Assembly: GCA_036495095.1 (NCBI GenBank)
Contig: DASXNK010000014.1
Span: 1-61,362, forward strand
Origin: Candidatus Dormiibacterota bacterium
Lineage (GTDB): Bacteria; Chloroflexota; Dormibacteria; Aeolococcales; Aeolococcaceae
DNA length: 61,362 nt
Reading direction: 5' to 3'
The notes under the pieces are model-generated. The model was not told the origin of the DNA. It saw only the letters and a list, made by a program, of their open reading frames with translations, and made no database searches. A program made the position numbers and the translations under genes. Below, piece after piece: positions 7,570-15,175 of the stretch (position 1 is its first letter; every line of letters begins with the position of its first letter).

Positions 7570-8315
7570 GGGCCCGGCGGCCGGGCGGGCTGCGGCTCGC
7601 GCTCCCCCCGGTGCTGGTCGGGGCGGCGCTGCTGCTGCTCTACCTCTGGGTGCACACCGCCGACGTGCCCCCGGAGGAGTCGGCGGTGCTCTCCCCCGAC
7701 TTCATCGGCACCCGGCTGACCCAGCACGTCGAGCTCACCGTCGTCTCCTTCCTGATCGCCGTCGCCATCGCCCTGCCCCTCGGCGTGGTGGCGGCGCGCG
7801 CCGGACGGGGAGTGCGGCTGCCGGTGCTGCTCGCCGCCAACCTCGGCCAGGCGATCCCCAGCATCGCCCTGCTCGCCCTGGTGTTCACGGTGACCGGGTT
7901 CACCTTCCGCACCACGGTGATCGCCCTCGTGGTCTATGCGGTGCTGCCGATCCTGCGCAACACCATGGCCGGCCTCCAGGGGGTCGACCCCGACGCCGTC
8001 GAGGCGGCCCGAGGCATGGGGATGAGCCCCGCCCAGGTGCTGCTCCGGGTCGAGCTGCCGCTGGCCTCACCGGTGGTCTTCGCCGGGCTGCGGACCGCCC
8101 TCGTCCTGGTGGTCGGCACCGCCACCCTCGGCAACTTCGTCGGCGGCGGCGGGCTCGGCGACGTGATCGAGTCGGGGCTGACCGCCGCCGGCCTGGAGCC
8201 CGCCTCGCGTATCGTCGTGGTCGGCGCCGTCCTGGTGGCGGCGCTGGCGCTGCTCGCCGACTGGCTGCTGAGCCTGGTCGAGCGCGCCGTGGTCCCCACC
8301 TGGGAGGACGGATGA
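7566..8315 (+). CDS. OpuB-type ABC transporter permease (second copy)
   Basis: 249 residues with about five or six transmembrane helices, starting at an ATG that overlaps the ATPase stop (ATGA). It carries the same loop as the first permease (EAARGMGMSPAQVLLRVELP, then LASPVVFAGLR). The two permeases are therefore likely paralogues forming a heterodimeric channel, or one was partly overwritten by gene conversion. The binding-protein gene follows immediately. Confidence 0.9.
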   Translation: MRARRPGGLRLALPPVLVGAALLLLYLWVHTADVPPEESAVLSPDFIGTRLTQHVELTVVSFLIAVAIALPLGVVAARAGRGVRLPVLLAANLGQAIPSIALLALVFTVTGFTFRTTVIALVVYAVLPILRNTMAGLQGVDPDAVEAARGMGMSPAQVLLRVELPLASPVVFAGLRTALVLVVGTATLGNFVGGGGLGDVIESGLTAAGLEPASRIVVVGAVLVAALALLADWLLSLVERAVVPTWEDG

Positions 8316-8316
8316 G

Positions 8317-9306
8317 ATGAGACGCCCCCTCGCGCTCGCCGCGCTGACCACGGCCTCGGTGCTCGTCCCCGGCTGCGGGGGGAGCGGCGCGAGCAGCAGC
8401 AGCGGCGCCGCCGCCGGAGCGCCGGTGATCTGCATCATGTCCGAGTTCCGCACCCGGGCCGACGGCGTGCCCGGCCTGGCCCGCACCTACAACCCCGCCT
8501 TCGCCACCGCCACCTACAAGGACATCGGCAGCACCGCCGAGGCGGGCATCGCCAGCGGCCAGTGCGCCGCCGGCGAGGTGTTCACCACCGACTCGGCGAT
8601 CGCCGCCGACAACCTGGTGGTGCTCAGGGACGACAGGGGCCTCTTCCCCCCCGACAACGTGGGGCTGATCGTCCGCTCCGCGGTCCTGCAGAAGCACCCC
8701 GGCATCGCCGCGATCATGGCGCCGGTCGCCGCCCGGATCACCACCGACGAGATCACCAGGCTGAACCGCGCGGTGGAGCTCGACAAGCGGGCGGTGAACG
8801 AGGTTGCCCAGCAGTGGCTGCAGCAGAACGGCCTCCTCGACGCCGCGCCGGCGGCCGCGGGGGCGGGCAGCGCGGCCTGCCCGGTGAGCGCGCTGGCGGT
8901 CGACGGCGGCGGCGCCCAGCTGAAGATCGGCAGCAAGCCCTTCGCCGAGGAGGAGCTGCTCGCCGCCATGACCCGGCTGGTGCTGGCCCGCCACGGCTAC
9001 ACCGTCGACGACAGCGTGCACGCCGCCGACCCCGCCATCGACCGGGCGCTGCGCGACGGCACCGTCGACATGCTCTGGCAGTACACCGGCACCGAGCTGC
9101 AGGAGTTCCTCGGGGTCAAGCACCCGCCCGCCGCGCTCGACGCCGCCTTCGAGGAGGCGCGCAGCCGCGACGAGGCGAGCGGCCTCTGCTGGACCTCCCC
9201 GGCGCCGATGAACGACACCAACGGGCTCGCCATCCGCGCCGCCGACACCGGCCGCTACGGCACCACCCTGACCGGGTTCGGGCAGTACCTGGCCAGCCAC
9301 CACTGA
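8317..9306 (+). CDS. Osmolyte/quaternary-amine substrate-binding lipoprotein, apparently circularly permuted
   Basis: 329 residues, with signal peptide and lipobox Cys20 (VPGC). The protein matches the OpuAC/ProX substrate-binding family, but its two halves are in swapped order. Residues 37-174 resemble the usual C-terminal half (MSEFRTRADGVPGLARTYN, DLVVLRDD-like VVLRDD, FPPDN, QKHPGI, WLQQNGLL). After an Ala/Gly linker (175-201), residues 202-329 resemble the usual N-terminal half (LKIGSKPFAEEELL, DGTVDMLWQYTGTELQ, PAPMNDTNGLAI). As the final gene of the transporter operon it should deliver betaine, choline or a similar solute to the permeases. The ligand is not determined by what I can see. 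Confidence 0.87.
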   Translation: MRRPLALAALTTASVLVPGCGGSGASSSSGAAAGAPVICIMSEFRTRADGVPGLARTYNPAFATATYKDIGSTAEAGIASGQCAAGEVFTTDSAIAADNLVVLRDDRGLFPPDNVGLIVRSAVLQKHPGIAAIMAPVAARITTDEITRLNRAVELDKRAVNEVAQQWLQQNGLLDAAPAAAGAGSAACPVSALAVDGGGAQLKIGSKPFAEEELLAAMTRLVLARHGYTVDDSVHAADPAIDRALRDGTVDMLWQYTGTELQEFLGVKHPPAALDAAFEEARSRDEASGLCWTSPAPMNDTNGLAIRAADTGRYGTTLTGFGQYLASHH

Positions 9307-9344
9307 CGGCCCGTGGCCCGATCCCGGGACTACGCGATTGCGCG

Positions 9345-9371
9345 GTGTGGGGGTAGACTGATCCCCCACAC
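9345..9371 (+). other. 9-bp perfect stem-loop upstream of korA
   Basis: GTGTGGGGG and CCCCCACAC flank the 9-nt loop TAGACTGAT. It lies 39 bp after the binding-protein stop and 36 bp before the korA start. It could terminate the transporter transcript (no T-run follows) or act as an operator for korA, because the loop holds a -10-like TAGACT. Confidence 0.45.
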
Positions 9372-9406
9372 GGGGGAGGCACCGTCCCCCACCACCCCGA
9401 CTCCGG

Positions 9407-11215
9407 ATGCCCGTGGACCAGACCGTCAACGACCTCACCATCCTCGCCGCCACCGTCAACGGATCGGGCAGCCAGTCGGCCAACCTGGTGCTCACCCGGG
9501 CGATCTTCTCGATGGGCGTGCCGGTGGCGCCGAAGAACGTCTTCCCCTCGAACATCGAGGGACTGCCCACCTGGTACGACCTCCGGGTCAGCGCCCGCGG
9601 CTACCAGGCACGGGGCGGCGGTCCCGACCTGCTGGTGGCGCGCAACCCGCAGACCTGGCTGCGCGACCTCGCCGCGGTCCGGCCCGGGGGCGCGGTGGTC
9701 CACGACGAGGTCCTCCCCAGCGCCGGCCAGCGCGACGACGTCGAGTACTTCCCGGTGCCCTTCGCGCGGCTGGCGAGGGCGCGGATCGTCAGCGACGCGC
9801 TGCGCAAGCAGCTCACCAACATGATCTACGTCGGGGTGGTGGCGGGCCTGCTCGGCATTCCCCTCGACAACGTGGTCGCGGGGATCGAGCGCACCCTGCA
9901 GTCGAAGCCGCGGGCCTGGGCGCCGAACATCGCCGCCGCCCGGGTGGGTCACGAGTACTGGGAGGAGCACTTCGCCGGCCGCCGGATCGGCCATGCGCTG
10001 CGGACGGTCGAGGGTGGCACCGACGGGATGGTGCTCGTCGACGGCAACCAGGCGGCCGCGCTGGGCTGCGTGATGGGCGGCTGCACGGTCACCGCCTGGT
10101 ACCCGATCACCCCCTCCTCCAGCCTGTGCGAGAGCCTGATCACCTACGCCGAGCGCTTCCGCACCGACCCGGTGACGGGCGAGCGCCGCATCGCCGTGGT
10201 GCAGGCCGAGGACGAGCTCGCCGCGGTGGGCATGGCGATCGGGGCGGGCTGGGCGGGGGCGCGGGCGATGACCGCCACCAGCGGGCCGGGGATCTCGCTG
10301 ATGGCCGAGTTCACCGGGCTGGCGTTCTATGCCGAGGTGCCGGTGGTGATCTTCGACATCCAGCGGCTGGGGCCCTCGACCGGGCTGCCCACCCGCACCT
10401 CGCAGGGCGACCTCGCCTTCGTCCACCGGCTCGGGCACGGCGACACCCGCCACCCGGTGCTGCTCCCCGGCACCGTGGAGGAGTGCTACGAGATGGCCCA
10501 GCAGGCCTTCGACCTCGCCGACCGTCTCCAGACCCCGGTGTTCGTGCTCAGCGACCTCGACCTCGGCATGAATCTGTGGATGTCGCGGCCGTTCGCCTAC
10601 CCCGAGAGGCCCTTCGACCGCGGCAAGGTGCTGACCGCCGACGACCTCGAGGAGCTGGAGGGGAGGTGGGCGCGCTACCGCGACGTCGACGGCGACGGCA
10701 TCCCCTACCGCACCCTGCCGGGCACCCGGCACGCCAGCGCCGGCTACCTCACCCGCGGCTCGGGCCATGACGACGAGGCCCGGTACACCGAGAGCCCGGA
10801 GGCGTACCTGCAGACCATCGACCGGCTCGCGCGCAAGCACGACGGCGCCCACGCCCTGGTGCCCGCCCCGGTGGTCGTGTCCGGCGGCGCGCCGCTGGGA
10901 GTGATCGCCTACGGCAGCAGCCACCACGCCGTGGTCGAGGCGCGTGACCTGCTCGCCGCCCGCGGCCTGCGGCTCGACTACCTGCGGCTGCGGGCGCTCC
11001 CCCTGGCACCGCAGGTCGCCGAGTTCGTCGCCGCCCACGAGCGGGTCTACGTCGTCGAGCAGAACCGCGACGGCCAGCTGCTCGGCATCCTCCGCGACGG
11101 CCTGCCCGCCGAGCTGGCCGGCCGGCTCCGCTCCATCCGCCACTACGACGGCCAGCCCCTGGCCGCCGGCGCGATCACCGAACCCCTGCTCGAGCTGGAG
11201 GCAGTCGCCGTCTAG
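9407..11215 (+). CDS. korA: 2-oxoglutarate:ferredoxin oxidoreductase, alpha subunit (fused gamma-alpha)
   Basis: 602 residues. The gamma domain comes first (about 10-190; NGSGSQSANLVLTRAIFSMG), followed by the pyrimidine-binding alpha domain (from about 205; YPITPSSSLCESL, QAEDELAAVGMAIGAG, TSGPGISLM). This two-subunit architecture is the actinobacterial/mycobacterial KorAB type, which converts 2-oxoacid plus CoA to acyl-CoA, CO2 and reduced ferredoxin. 2-Oxoglutarate is the usual substrate for this arrangement but is inferred here. The gene ends directly against korB (TAG then ATG with no gap). Confidence 0.92.
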   Translation: MPVDQTVNDLTILAATVNGSGSQSANLVLTRAIFSMGVPVAPKNVFPSNIEGLPTWYDLRVSARGYQARGGGPDLLVARNPQTWLRDLAAVRPGGAVVHDEVLPSAGQRDDVEYFPVPFARLARARIVSDALRKQLTNMIYVGVVAGLLGIPLDNVVAGIERTLQSKPRAWAPNIAAARVGHEYWEEHFAGRRIGHALRTVEGGTDGMVLVDGNQAAALGCVMGGCTVTAWYPITPSSSLCESLITYAERFRTDPVTGERRIAVVQAEDELAAVGMAIGAGWAGARAMTATSGPGISLMAEFTGLAFYAEVPVVIFDIQRLGPSTGLPTRTSQGDLAFVHRLGHGDTRHPVLLPGTVEECYEMAQQAFDLADRLQTPVFVLSDLDLGMNLWMSRPFAYPERPFDRGKVLTADDLEELEGRWARYRDVDGDGIPYRTLPGTRHASAGYLTRGSGHDDEARYTESPEAYLQTIDRLARKHDGAHALVPAPVVVSGGAPLGVIAYGSSHHAVVEARDLLAARGLRLDYLRLRALPLAPQVAEFVAAHERVYVVEQNRDGQLLGILRDGLPAELAGRLRSIRHYDGQPLAAGAITEPLLELEAVAV

Positions 11216-12241
11216 ATGTCAGCTCTCGCCCTCAACCGGATCGGCCTCGCCCGCGAGGCCTACAAGGGCGCCGCCTCGACGCTGTGCGCGGGCTGCGGCC
11301 ACAACTCGATCACCAACCACATCGTCAAGGCGCTCCACGACCTGGGAGTCGAGCCCCACCGCCTCGCCAAGCTCAGCGGCATCGGCTGCTCCTCGAAGAC
11401 CCCGGCCTACTTCGTCGACCAGGCCCACGGCTTCAACGGCCTCCACGGGCGCATGCCCGCGATCGCCACCGGCGCCGGGCTCGCCGACCGCGAGCTGGTG
11501 CTGCTCGGGGTGTCAGGCGACGGCGACAGCGCCAGCATCGGGCTGGGGCAGTTCATGCACCTGATGCGCCGCAACCTCGACTGCACCTACCTCATCGAGG
11601 ACAACGGCACCTACGGCCTGACCAAGGGACAGTTCTCGGCCACCGCCGACATCGAGTCGGTGCACAAGCGGGGCACCGTCAACCACTACCAGCCGATCGA
11701 CCCCTGCGCCGTCGCACTCGCCGTGGGCACCACCTTCGTGGCCCGCTCGTTCTCCGGCGACGGCCGCCAGCTGGTGCCGCTGATCAAGGCGGCGGTGGCC
11801 CACCGCGGCACCGCCCTCATCGACATCATCTCGCCCTGCGTGACCTTCAACGACCACGTGGGCTCGACCCGGAGCTACAGCTGGATCAAGGACAACGACG
11901 CCGGCCTCCACGACCTCTCCTTCATCCCCTACTACGAGGAGATCCGGGTCGACTACGAGCCCGACCAGGTGCAGGAGGTCGAGCTGTACGACGGGTCCAC
12001 CCTGGTGCTCAGCAAGCTCTCCGAGGACCACGACGCCACCGACCGGGTCGGCGCCATCCGGCTGCTCGAGGAGAGCCGCGCCCGCGGGCAGCTGGTCACC
12101 GGCCTGCTCTACGTCGACGAGCACGCCCGGGACTTCGCCACCCGGGAGCGGCTCGCCGAGCGCCCCCTGCGCGACCTCGGCGAGGCCGAGCTGCGCATCG
12201 GCCGGGACGACTTCGACCGCCTCATGGCGGAGCTCATGTAG
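11216..12241 (+). CDS. korB: 2-oxoglutarate:ferredoxin oxidoreductase, beta subunit
   Basis: 341 residues. Fe-S/ThDP motif CAGCGH (24-29), GIGCSS (56-61), the ThDP/Mg motif GDGDSASIG (101-109) and EDNGTYG (128-134) are present. A separate ferredoxin-like delta subunit is absent, as in other two-subunit enzymes, so electrons go to a free ferredoxin. The gene completes the korAB operon. Confidence 0.93.
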   Translation: MSALALNRIGLAREAYKGAASTLCAGCGHNSITNHIVKALHDLGVEPHRLAKLSGIGCSSKTPAYFVDQAHGFNGLHGRMPAIATGAGLADRELVLLGVSGDGDSASIGLGQFMHLMRRNLDCTYLIEDNGTYGLTKGQFSATADIESVHKRGTVNHYQPIDPCAVALAVGTTFVARSFSGDGRQLVPLIKAAVAHRGTALIDIISPCVTFNDHVGSTRSYSWIKDNDAGLHDLSFIPYYEEIRVDYEPDQVQEVELYDGSTLVLSKLSEDHDATDRVGAIRLLEESRARGQLVTGLLYVDEHARDFATRERLAERPLRDLGEAELRIGRDDFDRLMAELM

Positions 12242-12361
12242 GCGCGATCGCGCTCGCGGCCCGATCCGCCCGCACGCGACCTCCCCCGCCGGGACTTCTG
12301 CGCGATGTGTAGGCTGGTCGGCCACGACACCGCCATCCCCTCCCGAGGAGGTCACCGCCCC

Positions 12362-12961
12362 ATGAGCTTCGACACCGACGCGGAGACCGCGGAGCCGGTC
12401 ACCCCACCCGGCTGGACGCCGCCGGCCCCCGGGGCCGCCCCGTCCTCCAGCGCCGCCCCCGCCCCCTCCCCGAAGCTTCTCAGCGGGGGGCTGAAGTACG
12501 GCCTGATCGTCAGCGGCGTCGGGGTGGTGCTGCTCCTCGCCGCCCTGCTCGCCACCATGATCCGCCTCCACAACGCGGACGCGGTGAGCGAGGCGCGCGC
12601 CGGAGCCTCCGCCGCCGCCAGCAGCTTCGCGAGCGAGCTGCTCACCTACGACTACCACCACGTCGACAGGGACTTCGGCGTGGTCGTCGACCATGCCACC
12701 GGCACCTTCAGGGCCAACTTCACCAAGACGAGCAAGGACCTCAAGGCGCTGATCACGAAGTACCAGGTGGTCTCCACGGGCAAGGTCGACGCGACCGGCG
12801 TCGCCGACGCCACCGCCGACAGGGCCACCGTCGTCGTCTTCGCCGACCAGACCGGCCGCAGCAGCAACAGCACCACCCCCCACATCGACCGCACCCGCCT
12901 CCGCCTCACCCTGACCCACACCGGCGGCAACTGGCTGGTGGAGAAGGTCGAGAGCCTGTAG
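12362..12961 (+). CDS. Membrane-anchored protein resembling Mce-associated membrane proteins
   Basis: 199 residues. A Pro/Ala-rich cytoplasmic N-terminus (about 1-42) is followed by one transmembrane helix (about 43-68) and an extracytoplasmic domain with an alternating alpha/beta pattern (AASSFASELLTYDY, FTKTSKDLKALITKYQVV, ending WLVEKVESL). This layout matches Mce-associated/NTF2-like membrane proteins, although no Mce genes are present. The start at 12362 has GAGGAGG 10 bp upstream. It is convergent with the secretion-like operon. Confidence 0.7.
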   Translation: MSFDTDAETAEPVTPPGWTPPAPGAAPSSSAAPAPSPKLLSGGLKYGLIVSGVGVVLLLAALLATMIRLHNADAVSEARAGASAAASSFASELLTYDYHHVDRDFGVVVDHATGTFRANFTKTSKDLKALITKYQVVSTGKVDATGVADATADRATVVVFADQTGRSSNSTTPHIDRTRLRLTLTHTGGNWLVEKVESL

Positions 12962-12965
12962 TCGC

Positions 12966-13934
12966 TCAACCGGGGAAGCTGAGAGGCTCCAGATAGTTCA
13001 TCGGATCCGCGGGACCGGTGGGGGTGTCGACCTCGAAGTGGAGGTGGGGGCCGGAGGAGTTGCCGGTCGAGCCGGAGTAGCCGATGACCTGCCCGAGCGT
13101 CACCCGGTCGCCGGCCTCGACGACGCGGCTGGAGAGGTGCCCGTAGAGGGTGCTGTAGTCGACGCCGGGGAGGTCGCAGGAGATCACGACGTGGATGCCG
13201 AAGCCGGTGGAGTCGTCGACCGCCTGGGTGACCGTGCCGGGGCAGGCGGCGCCGACGGCGGTGCCGCCGGGGGCGCCCAGGTCGATGCCGGTGTGGAAGT
13301 GGGGGCAGCCGCCGCGGGAGGGCTCGAGGCCGACGCCGGTGCAGCCGAAGGGCTGGGTCATGCCGGCGATCACCGGCCAGGGCAGGGCCGCGTCGGGTCC
13401 GGGGCGGCCGTCGTCGATCCACTCCTGGTAGGCGGCCTGCCGGGCCTCCACCTGGGCGACGTAGGCGGGGTCGTGGTTGTAGGCGAGCAGCGCCCGGCCG
13501 GGGTCGCCGGCGCTCACCCCGTCGGCGGCGAGCATCGCGGCGGCGGCGTCGATCTCGACCTCGGGCTTCCAGATGTCCGCCGCCTGGGCGCCCGCGGGGG
13601 CGTAGGCGGCGAAGGTGGCGGGCATCATCTGCATCACCCCCAGCGCCCCCGCCGAGCTGCGGGCGTCGGCGTTGTAGCCGCTCTCGGTGGCGCCGACGGC
13701 GAGGAGCAGGCTGAGGGGGACGTGATGGGCGTCGGCGGCGCGCTGGAAGTGGGCGAGCATCAGCGGCGGCGGCAGCGGGTTGTGGGGCGGACCGCCGCTG
13801 AGGGGGGCGCTCGCGGCGGTGCTGTGGGCATCGTCGTAGGCGGCCATCAGGGCGATGCCCGTCACCCCCAGGCCGGAGACGAGCATCAGCAGCATCACCG
13901 CCCGGCGGACGCCGTTCTTCTTCTTCCGGCGCAT
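12966..13934 (-). CDS. Bifunctional peptidoglycan hydrolase: lytic transglycosylase plus M23 peptidase
   Basis: 322 residues. A basic N-terminus and one TM segment (about 11-31) lead to an SLT-type lytic transglycosylase domain (about 60-165) with catalytic Glu84 in ATESGYN and GVMQMMPATF (99-108). A C-terminal LytM/M23 domain (about 190-322) has its zinc ligands His214 and Asp218 (HFHTGID) and the HLH motif His297/His299 (GPHLHF). This is the wall-opening enzyme of the operon, comparable to VirB1/CwlT of type IV secretion systems. The start at 13934 overlaps the VirB4-like stop by one base (TGATG), so a longer upstream frame is not needed. Confidence 0.9.
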   Translation of the reverse strand: MRRKKKNGVRRAVMLLMLVSGLGVTGIALMAAYDDAHSTAASAPLSGGPPHNPLPPPLMLAHFQRAADAHHVPLSLLLAVGATESGYNADARSSAGALGVMQMMPATFAAYAPAGAQAADIWKPEVEIDAAAAMLAADGVSAGDPGRALLAYNHDPAYVAQVEARQAAYQEWIDDGRPGPDAALPWPVIAGMTQPFGCTGVGLEPSRGGCPHFHTGIDLGAPGGTAVGAACPGTVTQAVDDSTGFGIHVVISCDLPGVDYSTLYGHLSSRVVEAGDRVTLGQVIGYSGSTGNSSGPHLHFEVDTPTGPADPMNYLEPLSFPG

Positions 13935-15175
13935 CAGTCCTCCGGGCCGTCGAGCACCTCGCCGCGCATCGCCCCGTCGGTGTCGACGATCGCCCACTCC
14001 GCCGGCTGCACGTCGAGCTTGACCACGAAGGAGCGCTCGCCGACCCGCCACAGCGCCCAGGCGCGGCCCAGGCTGCGGACATACTCGACCTCGGTCGAGC
14101 TGAGGCCGAGGTGCTTCTGGAGGAGCGGGATCTCACCCGGCTCCTGGTTGAAGATCACCTTGGTGGCGCAGTCGGAGAGCAGGCCCCGGACGCTCGCCAT
14201 GGTGCCGTCGGCGGCCTCGAGGTCGCTGAGGCGGTGGAGCACGGCGACGTTGGCGGTCGAGGTGGCCCGGCACAGCTTCCACTGCGCCTGGAACCACTCC
14301 GCCGCAGCTCGGTGGCGGAGCATGAACCACGCCTCGTCGGCGACGAAGAGCTTGTAGCCGGGGCGCCGGGAGACGATCGCGAAGAGCCAGGCCGCCGCGA
14401 GCGCGAGGGTGACCAGCCGCTGCTTCTCGGCGGTGAGGGTCTGGGTCAGCCGGCGCAGGTTGAGGGCGAGGAGCGGGGCGTTGAGGTCGACACCCGCCGA
14501 GGTGGGCGCGTCGAAGAGGGCGCCGGCCGGGCCGTGGATGTAGTCCCAGAGCGCGTCGGCGGGGTCGCAGGTCACCGCGCCGCGAGCGGCGAGCCCGGTG
14601 TGCACGTCACGCAGGGTCGGGTTCGGGCAGCTCTCGACCACCTCGCGCACCACCTCGCTGACGATGCGCAGCTCGGCGGGCTTGAGCGGCCGCTCCAGCA
14701 TCACCGGGAGCACCGCGCGCATCAGCAGCTCGCGCTCGCGGGTGGGGTCGAGGCCGGTGGCCGAGGTCAGCTTCTCGTCGAGCGGGTTGAGGCGCAGCGC
14801 CCCGCCGGTGGCGAGCCGCAGCGGCTCGACCCCGAAGGCGCGGGCCAGCGGGGTGGTCTCGCCCTTGGGGTCGAGGTAGATGGTCGAGTAGCCGACCACG
14901 TTGAGCCGCCGCGAGAGCGCCTTCATCAGCGCCGACTTGCCGTAGCCGAGCCGGCCGATGACCAGGATGTTCGGGTCGCCGATCACCCCGTCGAGGTACA
15001 TGCGGATGGGGTCGTAGTAGAAGGGGGAGCGGCTGAAGGCGTCGGTGCCGATGTACACCCCGGCCGAGCCCAGGCTCGACTCGGCGATGAACGGCAGCAG
15101 CGCCTGCAGGCTGGCGGTGGTGGCGCGGTGCGCCACCCGCCGCGGCGGTGGTACGCGGGTGGAGAGCGCGTCCAT
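13934..15175 (-). CDS. VirB4/TraC-like secretion ATPase (ATPase-domain half)
   Basis: 413 residues. Walker A GRLGYGKS (74-81), a Walker-B-like FVADEAWFML and a downstream KVIFNQEP stretch are as in VirB4/TrbE/TraC ATPases. These hexameric motors energise type IV secretion. The protein is about half the length of a full VirB4; the missing N-terminal part seems to be the adjacent upstream gene. Start and stop overlap both neighbours by single bases, indicating strict co-translation. Confidence 0.88.
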   Translation of the reverse strand: MDALSTRVPPPRRVAHRATTASLQALLPFIAESSLGSAGVYIGTDAFSRSPFYYDPIRMYLDGVIGDPNILVIGRLGYGKSALMKALSRRLNVVGYSTIYLDPKGETTPLARAFGVEPLRLATGGALRLNPLDEKLTSATGLDPTRERELLMRAVLPVMLERPLKPAELRIVSEVVREVVESCPNPTLRDVHTGLAARGAVTCDPADALWDYIHGPAGALFDAPTSAGVDLNAPLLALNLRRLTQTLTAEKQRLVTLALAAAWLFAIVSRRPGYKLFVADEAWFMLRHRAAAEWFQAQWKLCRATSTANVAVLHRLSDLEAADGTMASVRGLLSDCATKVIFNQEPGEIPLLQKHLGLSSTEVEYVRSLGRAWALWRVGERSFVVKLDVQPAEWAIVDTDGAMRGEVLDGPED

